From Symsagittifera roscoffensis (lineage: Eukaryota; Xenacoelomorpha; Acoela; Convolutidae), in the NCBI RefSeq assembly GCF_963678635.1, contig NC_087065.1, positions 78,848,119 to 78,912,118 on the forward strand: DNA of 64,000 nt. The letters are read 5' to 3'. The position numbers were made by a program, and so were the translations under genes. Position 1 is the stretch's first letter, and the number at the start of each line of letters is the position of its first letter. Below the pieces are notes generated by a model. That model was not told the origin of the DNA. It saw only the letters and a program-made list of their open reading frames with translations, and did no database searches. This document shows positions 41,061-52,800 of the stretch, piece by piece.

Positions 41061-44000
41061 AACAAACATTCTTTTTACTGTCTGATACTAAGAAAATTAC
41101 TTTTGTGCCGACAGGGAACACTTTAAACACGAAATTACGCAAGGATTTAATTGCTCAGAATTTGGTAAATGGCTTTCTCCTTAAGAAACCTAAATTTATG
41201 AAAATTGTTTTTGTTTGAGTTTCAGTATAGAACCATATATGTGCTTATCAGACTTGTCAGGGCCGGGAGGAGTCATTGAGCGTACATTCAGACAATTACA
41301 ACGTCGTTTTCAGAGGAAAGTTTTTTTTGGAATGGCTCAAAAATCACAAAATTAATTGATTTCTTCTTAAAAACCCATTTTTGATCAGTTTTCCTCCTCT
41401 GGATCTCTATATAGGTCTTTTTTTGAGTTTATTGGTAATCTGAGACCACAATAGCGTCAATGCGCTTCGTTGCAGACAAAAATATCAAAGTTGTATAGGG
41501 AAAATTGTTTATCTAAATCAGAGTTAGTTTTCACTTAAAAAAAAAAAAAACAAGTGTAATGAACTTTGGTTAAACATTTTTTTTTCTCTCATAAAACTTT
41601 CATTTTACTGCTTGATTCTAAGGAGAGTACTTTTGTGCCGACAGGGAACACTTTAAACACGAAATTACACAATGGTTTAATTGCTCCGAACTTGGTAACT
41701 GGCTTTCTCCTTAAGAAACCTAACTTTATGAAAATTGTTTTTTTTTTGAGCTTCAATATAGAACTATATATGTGCTTATCAGACTTGTCAGGGCCGGGAG
41801 AAGTCATTGAGCGTACATTCAGACAATTACAACGTCGTTTTCAGAGGAACGTTTTTTTGGAATGGCTCAAAAATTACAAAATTACTTGATTTCTTCTTAA
41901 AAACCCATTTTTTGATCAGTTTTCTTCCTCTGTATCTCTATATAGGTCTTTTTTTGAGTTTATTGGTAATCTGAGATCACAATAGCGTCAATGAGCTTCG
42001 TTGCAGACAAAAATATCAAAGTTGTATAGGGAAAATTGTTTATCTAAATCGAAGTTAGTATTCACTTTGAAAAGAAAAAAAAAAAAGTGTAATGAACTTT
42101 GGTTAAACATTTTTTTTCTCTCATAAAACTTTCATTTTACTGCTTGATTCTAAGGAGAGTACTTTTTTGTCGACAGGGAACACTTTAAACACGAAATTAC
42201 ACAATGGTTTAATTGCTCCGAACTTGGTAACTGGCTTTCTCCTTAAGAAACCTAACTTTATGAAAATTGTTTTTTTTTGAGCTTCAATATAGAACTATAT
42301 ATGTGCTTATCAGACTTGTCAGGGCCGGGAGAAGTCATTGAGCGTACATTCAGACAATTACAACGTCGTTTTCAGAGGAAAGTTTTTTTGGAATGGCTCA
42401 AAAATTACAAAATTACTTGATTTCTTCTTAAAAACCCATTTTTTGATCAGTTTTCTTCCTCTGGATCTCTATATAGGTCTTTTTTTGAGTTTATTGGTAA
42501 TCTGAGATCACAATAGCGTCAATGAGCTTCGTTGCAGACAAAAATATCAAAGTTGTATAGGAAAAATTGTTTATCTAAATCGAAGTTAGTATTCACTTTA
42601 AAAAGAAAAAAAAAAACAAGTGTAATGAACTTTGGTTAAACATTTTTTTTCTCTCATAAAACTTTCATTTTACTGCTTGATTCTAAGGAGAGTACTTTTT
42701 TGTCGACAGGGAACACTTTAAACACGAAATGACACAATAGTTTAATTGCTCCGAACATGGTAACTGGCTTTCTCCTTAAGAAACCTAACTTTATGAAAAT
42801 TTTTTTTTGAGCTTCAATATAGAACTATATATGTGCTTATCAGACTTGTCAGGGCCGGGAGAAGTCATTGAGCGTACATTCAGACAATTACAACGTCGTT
42901 TTCAGAGGAAAGTTTTTTTGGAATGGCCCAAAAATTACAAAATTACTTGATTTCTTCTTAAAAACCCATTTTTTGATCAGTTTTCTTCCTCTGGATCTCT
43001 ATATAGGTCTTTTTTGAGTTTATTGGTAATCTGAGATCACAATAGCGTCAATGAGCTTCGTTGCAGACAAAAATATCAAAGTTGTATAGGGAAAATTGTT
43101 TATCTAAATCGAAGTTAGTATTCACTTTAAAAATTAAAAAAAAAACAAGTGTAATGAACTTAAATTAAACGATTTTTTTCTCTCATAAAACTTCCATTTT
43201 ACTGTCTGATTCTAAGTAAATTAATTTTGTGCCAACAGGGAATACTTTAAACACGAAATTACACGATGGTTTAATTGCTCAGAACTTGGTAAATGGCTTT
43301 CTCCTTAAGAAACCTAAATTTATGAAAATTGTTTTTGTTTGAGCTTCAATATAGAATCAGATATGTGCTTATCAGACTTGTCAGGGCCGGCAGAAGTCAT
43401 TGAGCGTACATTCAGACCATTACAACGTCGTTTTCACAGTAAAGTTTTTTTGGAATGGCTCAAAAATCACAAAATTACTTGATTTCTTCTTAAAAACCCA
43501 TTTTTTGATCAGTTTTCTTCCTATGGATCTCTATATAGGTCTTTTTTTGAGTTTATTGGTAATCTAAGATCACAATAGCGTCAATGAGCTTCGTTGCAGA
43601 CAAAAATATCAAAGTTGTATGGGGAAAATTGTTTATCTAAATCGAAGTTAGTATTCACTTTAAAAAAAAAAAAAACAAGTGTAATGAACTTTGGGTAAAC
43701 ATTTTTTTTCTCTCATAAAAGTTTCATTTTTTTGTCTGATTGCAAGCAGAAGACTTTTGTGCTAACAGGGAACCCTTTAAACACGAAATCACACGATGGT
43801 TTAATTGCTCAGAACTTGGTAAATGGCTTTCTCCTTAAGAAACCTAAATTTGTGAAAATTGTTTTTGTTTGAGCTTCAATATAGAACCATATATGTGCTT
43901 ATCAGACTTGTCAGGGCCGGCAAGAGTCGCTGAGCGTACATTCAGACAATTACAATGTCGTTTTCAGAGGAAAGTTTTTTTGGAATGGCTCAAAAGTCAC

Positions 44001-45240
44001 AAAATTACTTGATTTCTTCTTAAAAACCCATTTTTTGATCAGTTTTCTTCCTCTGGATCTCTATATAGGTCTTTTTTTGAGTTCATTGGTAATCTGAGAT
44101 CACAATAGCGTCAATGAGCTTCGTTGCAGACAAAAATATCAAAGTTGTATAAGAAAAAATTGTTTATCTAAATCGAAGTTAGTATTCACTTTAAAAAAAA
44201 AAAAAACAAGTGTAATGAACTTTGGGTAAACATTTTTTTTCTCTCATAAAAGTTTCATTTTTTTGTCTGATTGCAAGCAGAAGACTTTTGTGCTAACAGG
44301 GAACCCTTTAAACACGAAATCACACGATGGTTTAATTGCTCAGAACTTGGTAAATGGCTTTCTCCTTAAGAAACCTAAATTTATGAAAATTGTTTTTGTT
44401 TGAGCTTCAATATAGAACCATATATGTGCTTATCAGACTTGTCAGGGCCGGCAAGAGTCGCTGAGCGTACATTCAGACAATTACAATGTCGTTTTCAGAG
44501 TAAAGTTTTTTTGGAATGGCTCAAAAGTCACAAAATTACTTGATTTCTTCTTAAAAACCCATTTTTTGATCAGTTTTCTTCCTCTGGATCTCTATATAGG
44601 TCTTTTTTTGAGTTCATTGGTAATCTGAGATCACAATAGCGTCAATGAGCTTCGTTGCAGACAAAAATATCAAAGTTGTATAAGAAAAAATTGTTTATCT
44701 AAATCGAAGTTAGTATTCACTTTAAAAAATAAAAAAAAACAAGTGTAATGAACTTTGGTTAAACATTTTTTTTCTCTCATAAAATTTTCACTTTTTTGTC
44801 TGATTCTAAGCAGAGGACTTTTGTGCTGACAGCGAACCCTTTAAACACGAAATCACACGATGGTTTAATTGCTCAGAACTTGGTAAATGGCTTTCTCCTT
44901 AAGAAACCTAAAATTATGAAAATTGTTTTTGTTTGAGCTTCAATATAGAACCATATATGTGCTTATCAGACTTGTCAGGGCCGGCAGAAGTCATTGAGCG
45001 TACATTCAGACCATTACAACGTCGTTTTCACAGTAAAGTTTTTTTGGAATGGCTCAAAAATCACAAAATTACTTGATTTCTTCTTAAAAACCCATTTTTT
45101 GATCAGTTTTCTTCCTATGGATCTCTATATAGGTCTTTTTTTGAGTTTATTGGTAATCTGAGACCAAAATAGTTTCAATTAGCTCCATTGAGGACGAGAA
45201 TATCAAAACTTTACAGGGAAAATTGTTTATCTAAATCGAA
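41061..45240 (+). repeat. ~535-bp satellite array in delta (8 units)
   Basis: Landmarks at 41200, 41730, 42262, 42794, 43324, 43854, 44384 and 44918, spacing 530-534. Subtype ATGAAAATTG, as in beta. Neighbouring units are nearly identical, for example 43854-44384 and 44384-44918, indicating recent local amplification. Confidence 0.95.
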
Positions 45241-46718
45241 GTTAGTTTTAGCTTATGACCATTTTATAAATTATGGTCCTTCATTACATACTTACTTATA
45301 GCTATAATTTTTTTCCTCATAAACCTTTCTTAATCGTGCCTAAGAACTTTCTAAACACTCTTTGAGATATCATAAATACACAAAGAACAAAAAAGTTCAG
45401 CCAGCAAACATAATAATTTAAATTAGGTGTAAAGAAACCGTCAAAAAAATAAGTTCTGATGGAACAACAAAAACATTTAGCTGTTTCACCCACAATAGAA
45501 GAGCCAGTCCTTAAATTTAAGCTTCACATACGTCGTTTCCTGTCTCTAGACTGTGTATAAGAATAAAATTTATCATAATACACTTTTTCGATTGCCTAGA
45601 GTCATATATAATGAAAAAACAAACAAAAAAAGAAAAAAAAAATTTTTTTTTCAGTTTTCGGTGTTTTTAGCATTTTTCAAGCTCCCAATTTTTGCTGAAA
45701 GCATATAGGGATACTTTATAAGTACATTATGAGTTCGCATGCTTAATGTTTTTAAATTTGGACGACTTTTTTCAAGTTGAGATCATTTAGGGTTAGAAAC
45801 TGAACCAAAAAAAAAAAAAGCTTGAGGTTTGTGAATTTGGTTTCTCCGAAACGAACGGTCGAAAATACGATATATATATACCATAAGAAAGCTCTATTGA
45901 AGTTCTCTACGATGATGGTACCAAATAATTGTAAAAAAGTAGCTTAATTAGCTTTTTGAAAAGTTTAGATTTTCTTCTCAAAATTTTCCTTCTCAGAAAG
46001 TGACTCGGTCAGGGCTAAAAAATGAAAACTCAATTTTTGACCAAAAAATGATCGAAATCACAAAAACTAACTACGCCATCGTGTTCCCCGTCAAATTTTA
46101 GTCTAGTAGAGCATTTCAACGTAGTTAGTTCTTACTCAACTTTTTGTGTCCTTAATCAGTCTGACCCGAGTCGGGTCATCAGAGTTACTACACTTAACTT
46201 GAGATATTTCAGTTAGGTTTGGAAAAATTATCGAGCACCCTATTTCTTATTCTAGATCGTTAGAATAGCCCAAGAGAAGCTCAGCGGTACTTCGTTTTCC
46301 AAAATCGGACCATTTTTCATAAAATGAGATCATTTTCAAATTTTAGGGCTTAGCCCTAAAAATCGAAAAAAAATGACTTAGCCCTAAAAGTCTCTGAAAT
46401 GTGGAATAATGATCCAAATTATATGAATGATAGCTCGTTGGACAGGAAATGGGCAGTAGAATGCGAAAACAACCTTATTTGGTCAAAAAAGTCAAAAAAA
46501 AGTTGATTTTTCAGGGTTTGAAAAAGGGCTCAGAAAGTGATTTTCGCTAGCCCTAACTTTTTTTTTCACGTTTTTTTTCGCCCAAATTAGGTACGGGTGT
46601 GCTCTCTCGCTTATAAAGCCCAATAAACCTATTTTCAACTCTCTGCGATCAATATTTGAGCCAAAAAAGCTTCCGGGACCATTTGAGTTTTCCTTCTCAG
46701 AAAGTGACTCAAACTAGG
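45241..46718 (+). other. Delta right domain
   Basis: Noncoding. It has the delta tag at the conserved position before GGTCAGGGC (45992-46015), a block CGGGTCATCAGAGTTACTAC (46172-46191) homologous to alpha and beta, and GGACCATTTTTCAT (46306-46319) shared with beta. Its first ~700 bases (about 45240-45950) show little similarity to the other families. It ends with the right TIR at 46692-46718. Confidence 0.7.
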
Positions 46719-46719
46719 A

Positions 46720-48920
46720 TTAGGGTTAGGGTTAGGGTTAGGGTTAGGGTTAGGGTTAGGGTTAGGGTTAGGGTTAGGGTTAGGGTTAGGGTTAGGGTTA
46801 GGGTTAGGGTTAGGGTTAGGGTTAGGGTTAGGGTTAGGGTTAGGGTTAGGGTTAGGGTTAGGGTTAGGGTTAGGGTTAGGGTTAGGGTTAGGGTTAGGGT
46901 TAGGGTTAGGGTTAGGGTTAGGGTTAGGGTTAGGGTTAGGGTTAGGGTTAGGGTTAGGGTTAGGGTTAGGGTTAGGGTTAGGGTTAGGGTTAGGGTTAGG
47001 GTTAGGGTTAGGGGTTAGGGTTAGGGTTAGGGTTAGGGTTAGGGTTAGGGTTAGGGTTAGGGTTAGGGTTAGGGTTAGGGTTAGGGTTAGGGTTAGGGTT
47101 AGGGTTAGGGTTAGGGTTAGGGTTAGGGTTAGGGTTAGGGTTAGGGTTAGGGTTAGGGTTAGGGTTAGGGTTAGGGTTAGGGTTAGGGTTAGGGTTAGGG
47201 TTAGGGTTAGGGTTAGGGTTAGGGTTAGGGTTAGGGTTAGGGTTAGGGTTAGGGTTAGGGTTAGGGTTAGGGTTAGGGTTAGGGTTAGGGTTAGGGTTAG
47301 GGTTAGGGTTAGGGTTAGGGTTAGGGTTAGGGTTAGGGTTAGGGTTAGGGTTAGGGTTAGGGTTAGGGTTAGGGTTAGGGTTAGGGTTAGGGTTAGGGTT
47401 AGGGTTAGGGTTAGGGTTAGGGTTAGGGTTAGGGTTAGGGTTAGGGTTAGGGTTAGGGTTAGGGTTAGGGTTAGGGTTAGGGTTAGGGTTAGGGTTAGGG
47501 TTAGGGTTAGGGTTAGGGTTAGGGTTAGGGTTAGGGTTAGGGTTAGGGTTAGGGTTAGGGTTAGGGTTAGGGTTAGGGTTAGGGTTAGGGTTAGGGTTAG
47601 GGTTAGGGTTAGGGTTAGGGTTAGGGTTAGGGTTAGGGTTAGGGTTAGGGTTAGGGTTAGGGTTAGGGTTAGGGTTAGGGTTAGGGTTAGGGTTAGGGTT
47701 AGGGTTAGGGTTAGGGTTAGGGTTAGGGTTAGGGTTAGGGTTAGGGTTAGGGTTAGGGTTAGGGTTAGGGTTAGGGTTAGGGTTAGGGTTAGGGTTAGGG
47801 TTAGGGTTAGGGTTAGGGTTAGGGTTAGGGTTAGGTTAGGGTTAGGGTTAGGGTTAGGGTTAGGGTTAGGGTTAGGGTTAGGGTTAGGGTTAGGGTTAGG
47901 GTTAGGGTTAGGGTTAGGGTTAGGGTTAGGGTTAGGGTTAGGGTTAGGGTTAGGGTTAGGGTTAGGGTTAGGGTTAGGGTTAGGTTAGGGTTAGGGTTAG
48001 GGTTAGGGTTAGGGTTAGGGTTAGGGTTAGGGTTAGGGTTAGGGTTAGGGTTAGGGTTAGGGTTAGGGTTAGGGTTAGGGTTAGGGTTAGGGTTAGGGTT
48101 AGGGTTAGGGTTAGGGTTAGGGTTAGGGTTAGGGTTAGGGTTAGGGTTAGGGTTAGGGTTAGGGTTAGGGTTAGGGTTAGGGTTAGGGTTAGGGTTAGGG
48201 TTAGGGTTAGGGTTAGGGTTAGGGTTAGGGTTAGGGTTAGGGTTAGGGTTAGGGTTAGGGTTAGGGTTAGGGTTAGGGTTAGGGTTAGGGTTAGGGTTAG
48301 GGTTAGGGTTAGGGTTAGGGTTAGGGTTAGGGTTAGGGTTAGGGTTAGGGTTAGGTTAGGGTTAGGGTTAGGGTTAGGGTTAGGGTTAGGGTTAGGGTTA
48401 GGGTTAGGGTTAGGGTTAGGGTTAGGGTTAGGGTTAGGGTTAGGGTTAGGGTTAGGGTTAGGGTTAGGGTTAGGGTTAGGGTTAGGGTTAGGGTTAGGGT
48501 TAGGGTTAGGGTTAGGGTTAGGGTTAGGGTTAGGGTTAGGGTTAGGGTTAGGGTTAGGGTTAGGGTTAGGGTTAGGGTTAGGGTTAGGGTTAGGGTTAGG
48601 GTTAGGGTTAGGGTTAGGGTTAGGGTTAGGGTTAGGGTTAGGGTTAGGGTTAGGGTTAGGGTTAGGGTTAGGGTTAGGGTTAGGGTTAGGGTTAGGGTTA
48701 GGGTTAGGGTTAGGGTTAGGGTTAGGGTTAGGGTTAGGGTTAGGGTTAGGGTTAGGGTTAGGGTTAGGGTTAGGGTTAGGGTTAGGGTTAGGGTTAGGGT
48801 TAGGGTTAGGGTTAGGGTTAGGGTTAGGGTTAGGGTTAGGGTTAGGGTTAGGGTTAGGGTTAGGGTTAGGGTTAGGGTTAGGGTTAGGGTTAGGGTTAGG
48901 GTTAGGGTTAGGGTTAGGGT
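46720..48920 (+). repeat. Interstitial TTAGGG array A5 with variant units
   Basis: About 367 units. Four variants are visible: one TTAGGGG (four-G run at 47011-47014) and three TTAGG units (47831-47835, 47980-47984, 48351-48355). All other units appear perfect. Left edge is delta (CTAGGA), right edge is alpha2 (CCTACCC). Confidence 0.99.
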
Positions 48921-49869
48921 CCTACCCAAGTCGTTTTCTGAGTAGGGCCGTTTTCAAAAAACGACTTTGTGCGGGATTTTATATACTCAGAAAACGATCG
49001 CAGAAAACGACTCGGTCTGACTGTTCTCAGAAAACGACTTCAAAAAACGACTTAGGGTCAGACCCTAGTGTTAGGGTCAGAAAATGGCAGAGTTTTTTCA
49101 AAAAACGACTTGGGGTCAAAAAAACCAAAAAACAGCTAAATTGGTCAGAATATCATTGGAAAACTGGTAGAAGTTATGAAAATTGGTCTGAAACCCCAAA
49201 AAACGTCAAAAAACCCAGAGAAACGATCAAAAACACCAAAATCACCAAAAATACGAATAAAAACGTAAAACACGTAAATTGGTCAAAAATTAAGAGGAAA
49301 ACTGCCAAAAGTATGAAAATTGGTCTGAAACACCAAATTGTACCAAAATACTCAGGGGAACCACCAAAACATCAAAAATACCAAAAATAGCGAAAACAAG
49401 TAAGGTCGTTATGAAAAAATAGGGAAATAACCAAAAATGGTCTCTAAATACAAAAAAAGCCCAAAAAACCAGAAAACTCAAAAAAACCGCTTATATCATT
49501 GAAAAAAAAGCTGAAAGCAATAAAAATTGGTCTGAAACCCCAGAAAACGTCAAAACCCTCAGAGAAACAGTCTAAAACACCAAAATCACCAAAAATACGA
49601 AAAAAAACGTGAAACACGTAAATTGGTCAAAAATCATGAGAAAAACTGCTAAAAGTATGAAAAATGGTCTGAAACCCCAAAATGTAAGAAATTACTCAAT
49701 GGAACCATCAAAAAATTTAAAAAACCGAGAATAACGAAAACAAATAAAGTCGTTATCAAAAAATATGGAAAAAACCAAAAACGGTCTCTAACACCAAAAA
49801 AAGCTGTCTCCAACACCAAAAAAAATCAAAAAACACAAAAAACCGCTTAAATCATGAAAAAAAAACTGG
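48921..49869 (+). repeat. Alpha2 left terminus and left-arm repeats
   Basis: A hairpin (48928-48937 with 48958-48967), the tag cluster and two ~342-bp A/C-rich repeats, matching 11057-12004 with a few substitutions and one-base indels. Confidence 0.88.
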
Positions 49870-52800
49870 AAGTTATGAACATTGTTTTTGTTTGCGCTTG
49901 AATATAGAACCATATATGTGTTTATCAGACTTGTCAGGGCCGGGAAGAGTCATTGAGCGTTTATTCAGACAATAACAACGTCGTTTCAAGAGGAAAGTTT
50001 TTTTGAAATGGCTCAAAAATCACCAAATTACCCGATTTCTTCCTGAAAACCCGTTTTTTGATCATTTTTTTCCCTCTGGGTCTCTACATAGGTCCTTTTT
50101 TGAGTTTATTGGTAATCTGAGACAAAGAGAGCCTCAATGAGCTTCGTTGCAAACAAAAATATCAAAGTTATATTGGGAAAATTGTTTGTCTAAATCGAAG
50201 TTAGTATTCACTTTATAAAATAATAAAAAAACACAAGTGTAATGAACTTCGGTTAAAAATTTATTTTCTCCCATAAAACTTAAATTTTACTAACTGATAC
50301 TAAGCAAAGTAATTTTGTGCCGACAGGGAATACTTTAAATACGAAATTATATGATGATTAAATTGCTCAGAACTTGGTAACTGGCTTTCTCCTTAAGCAA
50401 CCTATTTTTGTGAACATTGTTTTTTCTTGAGCTTCAATATAGAAACATATATCTATTTACCAGAGCTGCCAGGGCTGGAAAGTGTCGATGAGCGTATATT
50501 TGGACAATAAAAACGTCATTTCAAGAGGAAAGTTTTTTTGAAATGGCTCAAAAACCACCAAATTACTCGATTTCTTCCTAAAAAACCGTTTCTTGATCAA
50601 TTTTTTATCTCTGGGTCTCTATATAGGTCCTTTTTTGAGTTTATTGGTAATCTGAGACCAAAGTAGCGTCATTGAGCTTCGTTGCAGACAAAAATATCAA
50701 AGTTATATAGGGAAAATTGTTTTTTCAAATTGAAGTTGGTATTCACTTTATAAAATAATAAAAAAACACAAGTGTAATGAGCTTCGGTTAAATTTTTTTT
50801 TCTCCCATAAAACTTAATTTTTTTTTGTCTGATACTAAGCAAAGTAGTTTTGTGCCGACAGGGAATACTTTAAATACGAAATTATACGATGATTTAATTG
50901 CTCAGAACTTGGTAACTGGCTTTCTCCTTAAGCAATGTAATTTTGTGAACATTGTTTTTTCTTGAGCTTCAATATAGAACCATATATGTGTTTATCAGAG
51001 CTGTCAGGGCCGGAAAAAGTCAATGGGCGTACATTCGGACAATAAAAACGTCCTTTCAAGAGGAAAGTTTTTTTGAAATGGCTCAAAAACCACCAAATTA
51101 CTCGATTTCTTCCTGAAAACCCGTTTTCTGATCATTTTTTCCCATCTGTATCTCTATATAGGTCCTTTTTTGAGTTTATTGGTAATCTGAGACCATGATA
51201 GCGTCAATGCGCTTTGTTGCAGACAAAAATATCAAAGTTAAATAAGGAGAATTGTTTGTCTAAATCGAAGTTAGTATTCACTTCATAAAATATTACAAAA
51301 GCTTAAGTGTAATGAACTTCGGTTAAAAAATTTTTTTCTCCGATAAAACTTAAATTTTACTGTCTGATACTAAGCATAGTATTTTTGTGCTGACAGGGAA
51401 TACTTTAAATACGAAATTATACGATGATTTAATTGCTCAGAACTTGGTAACTGGCTTTCTCCTTAAGCAATCTAATTTTGTGAACATTGTTTTTTCTTGA
51501 GCTTCAATATAGAACCATATATGTGTTTATCAGAGCTGTCAGGGCCGGAAAAAGTCAATGGGCGTACATTCGGACAATAAAAACGTCCTTTCAAGAGGAA
51601 AGTTTTTTTGAAATGGCTCAAAAACCACCAAATTACTCGATTTCTTCCTGAAAACCCGTTTTCTGATCATTTTTTCCCATCTGTATCTCTATATAGGTCC
51701 TTTTTTGAGTTTATTGGTAATCTGAGACCATGATAGCGTCAATGCGCTTTGTTGCAGACAAAAATATCAAAGTTAAATAAGGAGAATTGTTTGTCTAAAT
51801 CGAAGTTAGTATTCACTTCATAAAATATTACAAAAGCTTAAGTGTAATGAACTTCGGTTAAAAAATTTTTTTCTCCGATAAAACTTAAATTTTACTGTCT
51901 GATACTAAGCATAGTATTTTTGTGCTGACAGGGAATACTTTAAATACGAAATTATACGATGATTTAATTGCTCAGAACTTGGTAACTGGCTTTCTCCTTA
52001 AGCAATCTAATTTTGTGAACATTGTTTTTTCTTGAGCTTCAATATAGAACCATATATGTGTTTATCAGAGCTGTCAGGGCCGGAAAAAGTCAATGGGCGT
52101 ACATTCGGACAATAAAAACGTCCTTTCAAGAGGAAAGTTTTTTTGAAATGGCTCAAAAACCACCAAATTACTCGATTTCTTCCTGAAAACCCGTTTTCTG
52201 ATCATTGTTTCCCATCTGTATCTCTATATAGGTCCTTTTTTGAGTTTATTGTTAATCTGAGACCATGATAGCGTCAATGAGCTTTGTTGCAGATAAAAAT
52301 ATCAAAGTTATATAAGGAAAATTGTTTGTCTAAATCGAAGTTAGTATTCACTTCATAAAATATTAAAAAAGCTTAAGTGTAATGAACTTCGGTTAAAAAA
52401 TTTTTTTCTCCGAAAAAACTTAAATTTTACTGTCTGATACTAAGCATAGTATTTTTGTGCTGACAGGGAATACTTTAAATACGAAATTATACGATGATTT
52501 AATTGCTCAGAACTTGGTAACTGGCTTTCTCCTTAAGCAATCTAATTTTGTGAACATTGTTTTTTCTTGAGCTTCAATATAGAACCATATATGTGTTTAT
52601 CAGAGCTGTCAGGGCCGGAAAAAGTCAATGGGCGTACATTCGGACAATAAAAACGTCCTTTCAAGAGGAAAGTTTTTTTGAAATGGCTCAAAAACCACCA
52701 AATTACTCGATTTCTTCCTGAAAACCCGTTTTCTGATCATTTTTTCCCATCTGTATCTCTATATAGGTCCTTTTTTGAGTTTATTGGTAATCTGAGACCA

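Larger units (their letters stand above)
39550..46718 (+). mobile_element. Delta: TIR-bounded noncoding unit
   Basis: This 7169-bp unit lies between arrays A4 and A5. Its TIRs share CCTAGTT, then a 1-2 base difference, then the perfect 18-mer AGTCACTTTCTGAGAAGG (39558-39575; reverse complement at 46692-46709). The plan is a tag cluster, ~354-bp repeats related to beta, eight ~535-bp satellite units, a right domain and the TIR. No protein gene. Confidence 0.75.

Noticed and set aside
11057-46718. Helitron
   Set aside because: Helitrons lack long TIRs and have a 5' TC and 3' CTRR with a 3' hairpin; here TIRs are at both ends and the hairpin is at the left.
11057-46718. CRISPR-like interpretation of tag clusters
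   Set aside because: Repeats are 10-14 bases with irregular spacing in eukaryotic DNA, with no cas genes and no uniform spacers.
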